From the NCBI GenBank assembly GCA_910586565.1, contig CAJUIT010000017.1, forward strand, positions 1 through 64,000: a stretch of 64,000 nt of DNA, given 5' to 3'. The position numbers and the translations under genes are program-made. The notes under the pieces are model-generated. The model saw nothing but the letters and a program-made list of their open reading frames with translations, made no database searches and had not been told where the DNA came from. The stretch is from an uncultured Muribaculaceae bacterium. Its GTDB lineage: Bacteria; Bacteroidota; Bacteroidia; Bacteroidales; Muribaculaceae. Shown here in pieces: positions 36,430 to 45,902 of the stretch (position 1 is its first letter; the number at the start of each line of letters is the position of its first letter).

Positions 36430-37812
36430 ATGAGCGAAACGACAAACAGTAAACGCCTCGTGGTTCTCGGAGGCGGCGAAAGCGGCATCGGAGCCGCCGT
36501 TTTGGGTAAAGTTAAAGGCATGGATGTGTTTCTCAGCGACTGCGGCAAAATCGCACCCCGCTACCTTGAAGCACTCGACCGTTATAAAATCCCCTATGAG
36601 CAGGGGCATCACACCGAAAGCCTGATTCTCAACGCCGACGAAGTGGTTAAATCGCCGGGCGTGCCCCCCACCGCTCCCATTGTGAAGGAGCTCGTGGCAC
36701 GCGGCATCCCCGTTATTTCCGAAATTGAGCTTGCCGGCCGCTACAGCGATGCAAAAATGGTGTGCATCACCGGCTCCAACGGCAAGACCACCACAACCAT
36801 GCTCATCTACCACATTCTGCGCGAGGCAGGCATCAACGCCGGGCTGGCAGGCAACGTGGGTCGCTCGCTGGCATGGCAGGTGGCCGAGGATAAACACGAC
36901 GTCTACGTGGTGGAACTCAGCTCGTTCCAGCTCGAAAACATGTATGACTTCCGGGCCAACATCGCCGTGCTGATGAACATCACCCCCGACCACCTCGACC
37001 GCTACGACTACAAGATGCAGAACTATATCAACGCCAAATTCCGCATCCTGCAGAACCTCACACCCACCGACGCCTTCATTTTCTGGGAAGATGACCCCGT
37101 GATTACCGAGCAGCTGCGCCACGTAACCACCGAGGCACGCATGTTCCCCTTCGGCGAGGCACGCACCGACAATTCGGCGGCTTGGGTCGACACCGACGGC
37201 GAACTGTTTCTCGACACCCCCGAAACAAAGCTCGACATGCCCCGGGCACAACTCGCCCTGCGCGGCATGCACAACCTGCTCAACTCAATGGCCGCCGGCC
37301 TCAGCGCCTGCCTGCTCGACATACGCAAAGAGGATATCCGCCGCGCCCTGAGCGACTTCGAGGGTGTGGAACACCGTCTCGAACATGTTGAAACCATCAA
37401 CGGCGCGCGCTGGGTCAACGACTCCAAGGCCACCAACGTCAACTCATGCTGGTATGCCCTCGATTCGATGCGCGGCGGCAAGAACACCGTGCTGATTCTC
37501 GGCGGCAAGGACAAAGGCAACGACTATTCCGAAATCCTCCCCCTCGTCACCGAAAAGGTGAAAGCCATCGTGGCAATGGGTAAGGACAACGCAAAAATCG
37601 TCGATTTCTTCGAGGGGAAAGTTCCCGTGGTGCGCGACACCCATTCGCTCGCCGATGCCGTGGCCGCATGCCGCGAGCTCTCCGAGCCGGGCGACACCGT
37701 GCTCCTCTCACCCTGCTGCGCAAGCTTCGACCTCTTCAACAGCTATGAGGACCGCGGCCGCAAATTCAAAGCTGCCGTGCGCGAAATGAAGAAGCAGGAA
37801 CTCAACCGTTAA
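36430..37812 (+). CDS. murD: UDP-MurNAc-L-alanine:D-glutamate ligase
   Basis: A 460-residue Mur ligase. The N-terminal Rossmann-like motif is GGGESGIGAAVLG near 13, the ATP site GSNGKTTTTML near 115, ELSSFQLENM near 160, NITPDHLDRYD near 183 and HRLEHV with NDSKATN near 318-335. It adds D-glutamate to UDP-MurNAc-L-Ala in the cytoplasm. It begins 30 bases after mraY, and ftsW follows after 39 bases. Confidence 0.94.
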   Translation: MSETTNSKRLVVLGGGESGIGAAVLGKVKGMDVFLSDCGKIAPRYLEALDRYKIPYEQGHHTESLILNADEVVKSPGVPPTAPIVKELVARGIPVISEIELAGRYSDAKMVCITGSNGKTTTTMLIYHILREAGINAGLAGNVGRSLAWQVAEDKHDVYVVELSSFQLENMYDFRANIAVLMNITPDHLDRYDYKMQNYINAKFRILQNLTPTDAFIFWEDDPVITEQLRHVTTEARMFPFGEARTDNSAAWVDTDGELFLDTPETKLDMPRAQLALRGMHNLLNSMAAGLSACLLDIRKEDIRRALSDFEGVEHRLEHVETINGARWVNDSKATNVNSCWYALDSMRGGKNTVLILGGKDKGNDYSEILPLVTEKVKAIVAMGKDNAKIVDFFEGKVPVVRDTHSLADAVAACRELSEPGDTVLLSPCCASFDLFNSYEDRGRKFKAAVREMKKQELNR

Positions 37813-37851
37813 AATTTCTCCCGCACACCAATCACTCACTCTCTTTCAACA

Positions 37852-39150
37852 ATGAACAATCAGCCACTCGCACCCCCGGCGGCCGAAAACGGCCGCCTCC
37901 CTCTCCCCAAAGCCGACAAATACATTTGGGCAATCTACATCGCCATCCTCGTAATCTCTGTGATTGAGCTTTACAGTGCATCATCACGCGAAATCATGGG
38001 GGGAAACGTGTTTGCCCCTCTGCTGCGCCACGGCAAAATGCTGCTTCTCGGCGTAGGTATCACTGTTGGCTTGTCGAGACTGAAATATAAATGGCTGATT
38101 CCGCTCACACCGCTATTTGTGAGTGTGGCAGTGCTGCTGGGGGTGTATGTGCTTTTCAAAGGTGACATTATCAACGGCGCCCGACGCTCTACAACCATTT
38201 TGGGGATAGCGCTGCAACCGGCTGAGATTCTGAAACTTGCCGTGGTTCTGTTCATTGCTCTCGTTATGTCGCGTTCGCAGGAACGGCGCGGTGTGACAAC
38301 GAGCGGCGTAGCCATCTGCGCGGCTTTCGTGTTGCTATGTGGCGGTTTGCTCTTCTCGCAAGGCATGACCAACACCCTGCTACTCATGGGCATCTCGTTC
38401 GCCATGATGCTTATCGGCGGGGTGCAGATTAAAAAATTCGCCGCCGTGCTCGTTATCTACGGCATGGTTGGCGGTGCCGGCTTATGGTATAAAAAACATG
38501 ACGCCCGCACACAAACGGCCGAGGATGTGGCCGCCTCCATCGAGTCGGGCACCGAAACCTACAACCGCACCAACATGCAGCAGAGCCGCATCGCCACCTG
38601 GTGGGGCGACTCCATCCCCAAATACGACAAGCCCATCACATCGGCCAACCGTCAGGAAATGTATTCCTACATGGCACAGGCCAACGGCGGTGTGATTGGT
38701 CAGCTTCCGGGTAACTCACGCGAAACCGCACGCCTTCCTCTGGCATTCTCCGACTATATTTTCGCCATTGTGGTTGAGGACTGGGGATTTCTCGGGGGGA
38801 TGATTCTGCTGGCGCTCTACCTTATGTTGCTGGCGCGTGCCGGGGCGATAGCCTCGCGATGTTCGCGTGCATTCCCCGCACTGCTCGTCATGGGTATGGC
38901 GGTGATGATTGTGTTGCAGGCACTGTTCCACATGGCAATTGTCACCGGAGTGTTTCCCGTGTCGGGGCAACCGCTTCCTCTCATCTCCAAAGGTGGGTCG
39001 TCGATTATCGCCACCTCCATTGCCTTCGGCATCATGCTTAGCGTCAGCCGGTTTGCCGTGCAGTCCGACAAGCGCAAGGATGTCAACGCCGAAATCCTCG
39101 AGCTCCCCGCTGAAGTTGCCGCCGACAATCCCGGCAAGCTGAAGATGTAG
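37852..39150 (+). CDS. ftsW: Peptidoglycan glycosyltransferase FtsW (SEDS family)
   Basis: A 432-residue membrane protein with about ten helices. Conserved segments are IELYSASSREI near 40, LQPAEILKLAVVLFIALVMS near 120, and VFPVSGQPLPLISKGGSS near 367-384, the SEDS signature. It polymerises lipid II into septal glycan with FtsI. N-terminal residues 1-20 are proline-rich and cytoplasmic. The 207-base gap after it contains two palindromic repeats and a hairpin. Confidence 0.93.
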   Translation: MNNQPLAPPAAENGRLPLPKADKYIWAIYIAILVISVIELYSASSREIMGGNVFAPLLRHGKMLLLGVGITVGLSRLKYKWLIPLTPLFVSVAVLLGVYVLFKGDIINGARRSTTILGIALQPAEILKLAVVLFIALVMSRSQERRGVTTSGVAICAAFVLLCGGLLFSQGMTNTLLLMGISFAMMLIGGVQIKKFAAVLVIYGMVGGAGLWYKKHDARTQTAEDVAASIESGTETYNRTNMQQSRIATWWGDSIPKYDKPITSANRQEMYSYMAQANGGVIGQLPGNSRETARLPLAFSDYIFAIVVEDWGFLGGMILLALYLMLLARAGAIASRCSRAFPALLVMGMAVMIVLQALFHMAIVTGVFPVSGQPLPLISKGGSSIIATSIAFGIMLSVSRFAVQSDKRKDVNAEILELPAEVAADNPGKLKM

Positions 39151-39181
39151 GAGAAAAGAAATCAGAAGGGAGAGAGCGTAG

Positions 39182-39201
39182 AGCCGCCATATATGGCGGC
39201 T
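39182..39201. repeat. Palindromic repeat copy 2 (core only), after ftsW
   Basis: A perfect 18-base core GCCGCCATATATGGCGGC with flanking A/T pair; paired with copy 3 across a hairpin module. Confidence 0.88.
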
Positions 39202-39221
39202 TAAGACAAGAGGGGAAGGAG

Positions 39222-39265
39222 GGGTCTTTAAAGTCATTAAGGTCCTTAACGACCTTAATGACTTT
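39222..39265. repeat. GTCTTTAAAG/GTCATTAAGG module forming a 15-bp hairpin
   Basis: Perfect arms 39230-39244 and 39251-39265, ending in TTTT, between ftsW and murG. It may act as a terminator or attenuator within dcw. The same GGTCNTTAAGGACCTTAA words recur at 58019-58106, 59228-59303 and inside the terminase gene. Confidence 0.7.
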
Positions 39266-39276
39266 TCACGGTCACA

Positions 39277-39315
39277 AGCCGCCATATATGGCGGCTCTAC
39301 GTGCGGCTTCGCCGA
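39277..39315 (-). repeat. Palindromic repeat copy 3 (long tail), before murG
   Basis: A perfect core followed by CTCTACGTGCGGCTTCGCCG; same orientation as copies 1 and 4. Confidence 0.88.
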
Positions 39316-39357
39316 AGAAGCTCTAAAAACTAAAAACTACAAAACTGAAAACTAATC

Positions 39358-40452
39358 ATGAATATACTTATATCCGGAGGCGGAACCGGTGGCCACATTT
39401 TCCCTGCGTTGGCAATAGCCAATGCTGTTAAGGAGCGTGTGCCCGACGCCAAAATTCTTTTCGTTGGAGCCGAGGGGCGCATGGAGATGGAGCGCGTGCC
39501 GGCTGCAGGCTACGACATTGTGTGCCTCCCCGTTGCGGGGTTTGACCGCAAACGCCTGTGGCGCAACTTCGGAGTGTTGTTCAAGCTTTGGCGAAGCATG
39601 CGCAAGGCCCGCAAGGTGCTCCGCGATTTCCGCCCCGACGCCGCCGTTGGCGTAGGTGGCTATGCCTCCGGCCCCATGCTCAAAGAGGCTCAGAAACGTG
39701 GAATCCCCACCCTGCTACAGGAGCAGAACTCCTACGCCGGAGTAACCAACAAACTTCTGGCTGCCAAAGCCAACCGCATCTGTGTGGCCTACGACGGGAT
39801 GGAGCGATTTTTCCCCGCATCGAAAATTATCAAAACAGGCAACCCGGTGCGCAAAAACATCGTAAGCCTCAACATAAGCCGCGAGGATGCCAAACGTCAG
39901 CTCGGCTTCAACCCCAACCGTCCGCTCATTGTTGTGGTGGGTGGAAGCCTCGGCGCCCGCACCCTCAACGACTCCATGAAGCAGGCCGTTGACGGATTCC
40001 TAAAATCGGGCGCATCGGTGCTGTGGCAAACCGGGCGACTCTACATCGACGAGTGCCGCCGGGCAACCGCCGCCATCAACGACCCCAACCTGCAGGTAAC
40101 CGATTTTGTGAGCCGCATGGACCTCATCTACCGTGCCGCCGATGTGATGGTGTCGAGGGCCGGAGCCAGCACAATCTCCGAAATTCAGCTTGTGGGCATC
40201 CCCGCCATCCTTGTGCCGTCGCCCAACGTTGCCGAAGACCACCAGCGCAAAAACGCCGAGGCACTCGCCTCACGCCATGCCGCCGAGATGATTCTCGACC
40301 GCGATTGCGCCGCCCAACTACCCGAAGTCGTCACAGCCCTGCTGCGCGACCCGCAACGCCGTGAGCAGCTCGCCGCCAACGCACGTAAAATGGCCCTCCC
40401 CGATTCCGACGAGGCCATTGTCACCGAGCTCCTCAACATCATATCCGCGTAA
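39358..40452 (+). CDS. murG: UDP-GlcNAc:lipid I N-acetylglucosaminyltransferase
   Basis: A 364-residue GT28 enzyme. Motifs are GGGTGGHIFPALAIA at about 7-21, VGGYASGPML near 101, QEQNSYAGVTNKLL near 121, GGSLGARTLND near 192, SRAGASTISEIQLVGIPAILVPSP near 264-287 and EDHQRKNAEAL. It converts lipid I to lipid II at the inner face of the membrane. It is separated from ftsW and murC by repeat-filled gaps, yet remains in dcw order. Confidence 0.94.
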   Translation: MNILISGGGTGGHIFPALAIANAVKERVPDAKILFVGAEGRMEMERVPAAGYDIVCLPVAGFDRKRLWRNFGVLFKLWRSMRKARKVLRDFRPDAAVGVGGYASGPMLKEAQKRGIPTLLQEQNSYAGVTNKLLAAKANRICVAYDGMERFFPASKIIKTGNPVRKNIVSLNISREDAKRQLGFNPNRPLIVVVGGSLGARTLNDSMKQAVDGFLKSGASVLWQTGRLYIDECRRATAAINDPNLQVTDFVSRMDLIYRAADVMVSRAGASTISEIQLVGIPAILVPSPNVAEDHQRKNAEALASRHAAEMILDRDCAAQLPEVVTALLRDPQRREQLAANARKMALPDSDEAIVTELLNIISA

Positions 40453-40494
40453 TCCGCAAGCGAAAAGGCGACCCAACCCGCGAGCCCCCTCTCA

Positions 40495-40534
40495 AGCCGC
40501 CATATATGGCGGCTCTACGCGCGGCTTCGCCGAA
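40495..40534 (-). repeat. Palindromic repeat copy 4 (long tail), between murG and murC
   Basis: A perfect core followed by CTCTACGCGCGGCTTCGCCG, then the AAAACTACAAAACTG module at 40542-40575. Confidence 0.88.
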
Positions 40535-40578
40535 CGGCCTATAAAAACAAAAAACTACAAAACTGAAAACTATCCCCC

Positions 40579-41976
40579 ATGCCCAACATATACTTCATCG
40601 GTGCAGGCGGCATCGGAATGGCCGCCCTCGAGCGCTACTTCCTCGCAAAAGGCTATGACGTAGCCGGCTACGACCGCACCCCATCCGCCCTCACAGCCCA
40701 ACTTCAGGATGAAGGGGTGACCATCTCCTTCGTCGACGACGTGGAGGCTGCCGTTCCGGCAGCGTTCCGCAATCCCGCCAACACACTCGTTGTCTACACT
40801 CCCGCCGTGCCCGCCGACACAGCGGTTATGACCTACTTCCGCGAAGGGGGATTTGAAATGATGAAGCGCGCCGCCCTTCTGGGGAAGGTGACCCGCGAGA
40901 GCAAAGGCATCTGCTTTGCCGGCACACACGGCAAAACAACAACCTCGTCGATGGCCGCCCACATTCTCCACAACTGCAAGGTGGGGTGCAACGCATTTCT
41001 CGGCGGGGTGCTCCGCTACTACAATTCCAACTTTCTGCTCGCGCCCGAAAGTCCCTATTCGGTGATTGAGGCCGACGAATTCGACCGCTCGTTCCATCAC
41101 CTCACACCCCACATAGCGGTGATTACAGCCACTGACCCCGACCACCTCGACATCTACGGCACCGAAGAAGCCTATCTTGAAAGTTTCGCCCGATTCACCG
41201 AACTGGTGCAGCCCGGGGGAGCACTGATAGTTCACGAGGGGCTCAAACTCGTTCCGCGCCCGTCGGCAGGGGTGAAACTCTACACCTACTCGCGCGACCA
41301 CGGCGATTTCCACGCCGAGAACATCACCCGAGGCAACGGTGAGATTCATTTCGATTTCATCTATTCCGACGGCCGCATCGACAACATCAACCTCGGTGTG
41401 CCTGTGGAGGTGAACATTGAGAACGCCATTGCTGCCCTGGCCGCCTGCCACCTCACAGGCGACATGGAACCCGAAGTTGCCCGCGAAGCGATGAGCAGCT
41501 TCCTCGGTCCGAAACGCCGTTTCGAGTTTTGGCTTAAGGAACCCGACACCATTGCCCCCGACGGAACGGTGACACGAGGGCGCGCCATCATCGACGACTA
41601 CGCCCACCACCCCGACGAGCTGCGGGCATCCATAACCTCGGTGAAAGCTCTCTACCCCGACCGCAAGCTCACAGTGGCATTCCAGCCCCATCTCTACACC
41701 CGCACACGCGATTTTGCCGAAGGATTTGCCGAAGCGCTTTCACTCGCCGACGAGGTGATTTTGCTCGACATCTACCCTGCCCGCGAGCTCCCAATCGAAG
41801 GGGTGACATCGAAAATCATTTTCGACCGCCTCAAGTGTGAAAAAAAATCATTAATCGGGCGCACCCACTTGATTGACACAATAAAAAACACTAATTTTGA
41901 AATACTTTTAACCGCAGGTGCCGGCGACATAGCCGACCTCGTGCCCGGAGTGGTGGCTGCGGCTAAAGAAATCTGA
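40579..41976 (+). CDS. murC: UDP-MurNAc:L-alanine ligase
   Basis: A 465-residue Mur ligase. GAGGIGMAALERYFLAKG is at about 7-24, the ATP site AGTHGKTTTSSM near 114-125, EADEFDRSFHHL near 163, TATDPDHLDIYG near 182, and DDYAHHPDELRASI near 340. It adds L-alanine to UDP-MurNAc, the first stem-peptide step. ddl, which often follows murC, is not present here. Confidence 0.94.
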   Translation: MPNIYFIGAGGIGMAALERYFLAKGYDVAGYDRTPSALTAQLQDEGVTISFVDDVEAAVPAAFRNPANTLVVYTPAVPADTAVMTYFREGGFEMMKRAALLGKVTRESKGICFAGTHGKTTTSSMAAHILHNCKVGCNAFLGGVLRYYNSNFLLAPESPYSVIEADEFDRSFHHLTPHIAVITATDPDHLDIYGTEEAYLESFARFTELVQPGGALIVHEGLKLVPRPSAGVKLYTYSRDHGDFHAENITRGNGEIHFDFIYSDGRIDNINLGVPVEVNIENAIAALAACHLTGDMEPEVAREAMSSFLGPKRRFEFWLKEPDTIAPDGTVTRGRAIIDDYAHHPDELRASITSVKALYPDRKLTVAFQPHLYTRTRDFAEGFAEALSLADEVILLDIYPARELPIEGVTSKIIFDRLKCEKKSLIGRTHLIDTIKNTNFEILLTAGAGDIADLVPGVVAAAKEI

Positions 41977-42033
41977 ATAAGAGGCTCGAATTAACCTTGA
42001 AAAAGAAGCCGCGCCACAAGCGGCTGCACAAGA

Positions 42034-42897
42034 ATGACTAAAAGTTCCGTCATACGCTGTTTGCTGTCGGTGGTGCTCGCCGTTTACCTCGGCATGGCCC
42101 TGCTGATTGCCAACGACATGGCCGCCCGTGCACGTTGCACGGGGATGAATGTCGTTGTGGAGCAAACCCCGTCGTCGCGCAACTTCGTCACACCCGCCGA
42201 GGTGAACCGTCTGCTCGCCGAGTGGAAACTCAACGGCACCGACTGCGCAGCCTCGGCCATCGACCTCAACAAAATCGAAAACCGTCTCAACGGCATTGAT
42301 AACATCGAGCAGGCTAACGTGGAGCGGTTGGCCGACAACAGCATCCGCATCCGCGTCACCCCCATGATTCCAGTTGCGCGTGTGTTCGACAGCCACGGCT
42401 CCTACTACATCAACCGCGCCGGCAAGCGGCTCACTGCCAATTCGCGCTTCCGCATCGACGTGCCGGTGATTTCGGGCGAATTCAATGCCGAACGCTCCCC
42501 GAAGATGCTCCTCCCGCTGATTCAGCGCATCAGCAACGACTCGGCGTGGAACGCCCTGGTGGCCCAGATTATGGTTGACCGCCGCAACGGCGACATAATT
42601 CTCGCCCCGATGATTCGCGGCCATGTAATCAACCTCGGCGACACGGCCAACATCGACAGCAAGCTCGACCGCATCATGACCATGTACCGCAAGGTGCTCC
42701 CTGTGAAAGGGTGGAACTACTACGACACACTTTCGGTGAAGTGGGGCGGACAGGTGGTGGCTTCGCGACGCACCAAAAGCATTCCCGAACCGTTGATTCG
42801 CTTCGACCGCGAGGGGGATGAAACCGACGACGAATCGGTCGACAACATGCTGGTGGCCGACACTGTGGCCATCCCGCCTAAACAGATAAAACGTTAA
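42034..42897 (+). CDS. ftsQ: Cell-division protein FtsQ
   Basis: A 287-residue protein. One membrane helix is at about 8-26 (LLSVVLAVYLGMALLIAND), followed by a divergent POTRA-like domain at about 40-115 (NFVTPAEVNRLL, IDNIEQANVERLADNSIRIRV) and the beta domain at about 115-260. Identification rests on topology and its place between murC and ftsA. It is a scaffold of the divisome. The start is an ATG 57 bases after murC. Confidence 0.85.
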   Translation: MTKSSVIRCLLSVVLAVYLGMALLIANDMAARARCTGMNVVVEQTPSSRNFVTPAEVNRLLAEWKLNGTDCAASAIDLNKIENRLNGIDNIEQANVERLADNSIRIRVTPMIPVARVFDSHGSYYINRAGKRLTANSRFRIDVPVISGEFNAERSPKMLLPLIQRISNDSAWNALVAQIMVDRRNGDIILAPMIRGHVINLGDTANIDSKLDRIMTMYRKVLPVKGWNYYDTLSVKWGGQVVASRRTKSIPEPLIRFDREGDETDDESVDNMLVADTVAIPPKQIKR

Positions 42898-42936
42898 ATC
42901 TAACCTATATAATCGGCCCGGTGCCGACAACGCAAT

Positions 42937-44376
42937 ATGTCAGAAAACAAACATGAACGCTACATTGTGGCGTTTGAAATAGGAAGCTCCAAAATCAGAG
43001 GTGCCATCGGAACGGTCGACAACTCGGGCGTTGTCGATGTTGTTGCCGTCGAGGAGGAAAAACTCACCGACAAGGTGCGCTACGGCGTGATTCAGAATGT
43101 TGATGTGAGCAATACACTCCACATGGTCATCGACCGGCTTGAAGCCTATCCACGCATAGCCCCGCGCAAAATCATCGGCGCCTACGTGGCTTTGGGTGGC
43201 CGTGCCCTCACAAGCAGCATGGTTGATGTGCAGCTTTCACTGCCTGCCGAAACCGAAATCACCCTGCCGATTATAAAAGACCTTCGCCAGCAGGCGAGTG
43301 CCACCGTCACCGGTGAGCGCGACGTTGTCGACATTGTGCCCGTTCGCTTCACCGTCGACAACAAATCGCAAATCGACCCCGTCGGTGCCTACGGCCAGAC
43401 CGTTGGCGCGCGCATGACCGTTCTCAGCTGCCCCCCGCAGATAAAGCGCATGCTGCGCCGCGTGATTACCGAGCGCCTCGGCCTCAACATCAACGGCTAC
43501 ATTCCCCGTGCTATCGCCGAAGCCGACATGACCCTCACCGACGACGAACGCCGCCTGGGATGCATGTTTGTCGACTTCGGAGCCGAAACCACCACCGTGG
43601 CAATCTACCGCAACGGGGCACCTGTTTATGTGGCCACACTCCCCATCGGCTCGCGCAACATCACACGCGACCTCATCGACCTCAACTACATTGAGGAACG
43701 CGCCGAAGAGATTAAGAAAGTGTCTGGCAACGCCCTGCCGCAGGAAAACCGCACCCGCAAGGGGGCCGGCGACGGCATCGACTACACCGACGTAAACAAC
43801 TACATCCACGCCCGCGCCGACGAAATAATCGCCAACATCATCGCCCAGCTCGAATATGCCGGGGTGCGCTACACCGACCTCCCCGGAGGCATCGTGATTG
43901 TGGGTGGAGGTGCCCGCCTCCGCGGCTTCAACGAACTCCTCTCTCAGCAGAGCAAGCTCAAAGTGCGTCAGGGCGCGCCTAATGCATCGGTGCGCATCTC
44001 CGACGGCTCGGTCGACCGCGTGGAAATGGTCGATGTCATTTCAATTCTCGTGGCTTCGGCCGCTACCCCCGAGGCACCGTGCCTCACTCCCAAGCCCGAT
44101 TCTGAACAGTCGCGCCGCGCCCCTGACCGCCCCTACTCCTACGAAGATATCGACGACGAGGATGAGGACGATGATGAATCGCGCATCGGCTATGACGACG
44201 ACGAGGACGATGACGACAAGGCATCCAAACGCAATAGCAAAAAGAAAGCCTCAAAGAAACATAACGGAAAAGATGATGACGACAGCGACGACCGCCCCAC
44301 AAGCGGCGGATTCCTCTCAAGCCTGAAGGATCGCATCGCCCAGCTCATGAACGACAACTCCGAATTTAAAGACTGA
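42937..44376 (+). CDS. ftsA: Cell-division actin homologue FtsA with long charged C-terminal linker
   Basis: A 479-residue protein. The actin-like ATPase fold covers about 8-380, with phosphate motifs AFEIGSSKIRGAIG near 11, VDFGAETTTVAIYRNG near 211 and IVIVGGGARLRGFNELL near 318. A tail at about 395-455 alternates acidic (DDEDEDDDE) and basic (SKKKASKKH) blocks. A final amphipathic helix, GGFLSSLKDRIAQLMN, fits the membrane-targeting helix. FtsA tethers FtsZ to the membrane. It starts 39 bases after ftsQ. Confidence 0.93.
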   Translation: MSENKHERYIVAFEIGSSKIRGAIGTVDNSGVVDVVAVEEEKLTDKVRYGVIQNVDVSNTLHMVIDRLEAYPRIAPRKIIGAYVALGGRALTSSMVDVQLSLPAETEITLPIIKDLRQQASATVTGERDVVDIVPVRFTVDNKSQIDPVGAYGQTVGARMTVLSCPPQIKRMLRRVITERLGLNINGYIPRAIAEADMTLTDDERRLGCMFVDFGAETTTVAIYRNGAPVYVATLPIGSRNITRDLIDLNYIEERAEEIKKVSGNALPQENRTRKGAGDGIDYTDVNNYIHARADEIIANIIAQLEYAGVRYTDLPGGIVIVGGGARLRGFNELLSQQSKLKVRQGAPNASVRISDGSVDRVEMVDVISILVASAATPEAPCLTPKPDSEQSRRAPDRPYSYEDIDDEDEDDDESRIGYDDDEDDDDKASKRNSKKKASKKHNGKDDDDSDDRPTSGGFLSSLKDRIAQLMNDNSEFKD

Positions 44377-44387
44377 ACAATCCCACT

Positions 44388-45785
44388 ATGACAATCGACG
44401 ATATAGACAAAACCGCATCGTTCGTTGACGAAAACCGCGACGACGTGATTATCAAGGTAATCGGCGTCGGCGGCGGTGGCGACAACGCCGTCAACCACAT
44501 GTATGAGCAGGGCATTAAAAAGGTTTCGTTTGTGGTGTGCAACACCGACAAACAGGCTCTCAACAATTCTGTTGTGCCCACCCGCCTGCTCATCGGTCCC
44601 AACATAACCCGCGGCCTCGGTGCCGGAAACAACCCCGAATTGGCACGTCAGGCCGCCGAAGAGAGCGCCGAGGATATCGCCCGCCTCTTCGACGATGAAA
44701 CAAAAATGGTGTTCATCACCGCAGGTATGGGTGGCGGCACAGGCACAGGTGCCGGTCCTGTGGTGGCACGCATAGCCCAGGAAAAGGGCTTGCTCACCAT
44801 CGGCATAGTAACCATCCCCTTCTTCTTCGAAGGGGAGAAAAAAATCTTCAAGGCTCTCGACGGTGCCGAGGAGATGAGCAAATATGTCGACGCCCTGTTA
44901 GTTGTCAACAACGAGCAGCTCACCGAAATCTACCCCGACCTCGACTGGATGAATGCCTTCGGTAAAGCCGACGACACACTCAGCAACGCAGCCCGCTCAA
45001 TTTCAGAGCTCATCACCTGCGACGGCTACATGAACCTCGACTTCAACGACGTGAACACCACCCTGCGCAACGGCGGAGCCGCAATCATCTCCACCGGATA
45101 TGGCGAAGGTGAGAACCGCGTCACAAAGGCCATTGAGGACGCCCTGAACTCCCCCCTGCTCAAAAACAAGGATATTTTCGGGTCGAAACGCCTGCTGTTC
45201 AACCTCTATTTCTCACGCGAGGCCGACCAGAAATTCGTCATGGGGGAAGCCAAGGAGCTCACTTCGTTCATCTCAAACATCGACAAGGGGGTCGACGTTA
45301 TCTACGGCATCGGGTTCGACGAAACGCTTGGCAACAAAATCAAAATTACCATTCTTGCCGCCGGTTTCGAGCTTTCAATCAAAGGTGAGACAAAGCGTCC
45401 CAAGGCCGAGGAGAAAAAGCAGTTCAATCCCTTCGGGGCTGCGGCTGCCCCAGCTGCGGCTGCCACTCAGCCCGAACCCGACAAGGAAACTCTCAAAAAC
45501 ATCTACGGCACCGACAAAGTCGACGCCAGCGAGCGTGAACGCGCCTCGCTGCGCTACATCATCCTAAAGCCTGAACAGTTCGACGACGACCGCGTGATTG
45601 AGACCTTCGAGCACAACCCCGCCTTCCAGCGCGACAAACGCATTGCCGACGAAGTGCGCAACAGCACTCCGCGCTCTGCCTCCACCGAGAAGCACGACGG
45701 CGCAACAGGCGAGGAGGAGAAACCTCACAGCTCGGCGCTTGATAACCTTGCCGCCGAATCGGGGTCGAAGGAAATCGTGTTCTGA
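44388..45785 (+). CDS. ftsZ: Cell-division tubulin homologue FtsZ
   Basis: A 465-residue GTPase. The GTP-binding core has IGVGGGGDNAVNHM near 25-38, GMGGGTGTGAGPVVARIA near 112-129 and FDETLGNKIKITILAAGF near 306-323. A linker and C-terminal extension follow from about 330 (PAAAATQPEPDKE) to the end KEIVF. It forms the Z ring. It starts 11 bases after ftsA and closes the dcw cluster. A promoter-like box and a phage-type gene follow directly. Confidence 0.95.
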   Translation: MTIDDIDKTASFVDENRDDVIIKVIGVGGGGDNAVNHMYEQGIKKVSFVVCNTDKQALNNSVVPTRLLIGPNITRGLGAGNNPELARQAAEESAEDIARLFDDETKMVFITAGMGGGTGTGAGPVVARIAQEKGLLTIGIVTIPFFFEGEKKIFKALDGAEEMSKYVDALLVVNNEQLTEIYPDLDWMNAFGKADDTLSNAARSISELITCDGYMNLDFNDVNTTLRNGGAAIISTGYGEGENRVTKAIEDALNSPLLKNKDIFGSKRLLFNLYFSREADQKFVMGEAKELTSFISNIDKGVDVIYGIGFDETLGNKIKITILAAGFELSIKGETKRPKAEEKKQFNPFGAAAAPAAAATQPEPDKETLKNIYGTDKVDASERERASLRYIILKPEQFDDDRVIETFEHNPAFQRDKRIADEVRNSTPRSASTEKHDGATGEEEKPHSSALDNLAAESGSKEIVF

Positions 45786-45854
45786 CATCGCCCCTTGCAC
45801 AACACTCGTGCAATTAACAGATTTTTAAGCCTGCACCCCGCAGGTGACACATAA

Positions 45855-45862
45855 TATATTTG
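45855..45862 (+). promoter_or_regulatory. -7 promoter box of the large virion-type gene
   Basis: TATATTTG lies 40 bases before the ATG at 45903, suggesting the gene is transcribed separately from ftsZ. Confidence 0.45.
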
Positions 45863-45902
45863 CGGAATTTTTGATTGTCACACCAAAAATTCCGCAAATT
45901 TT

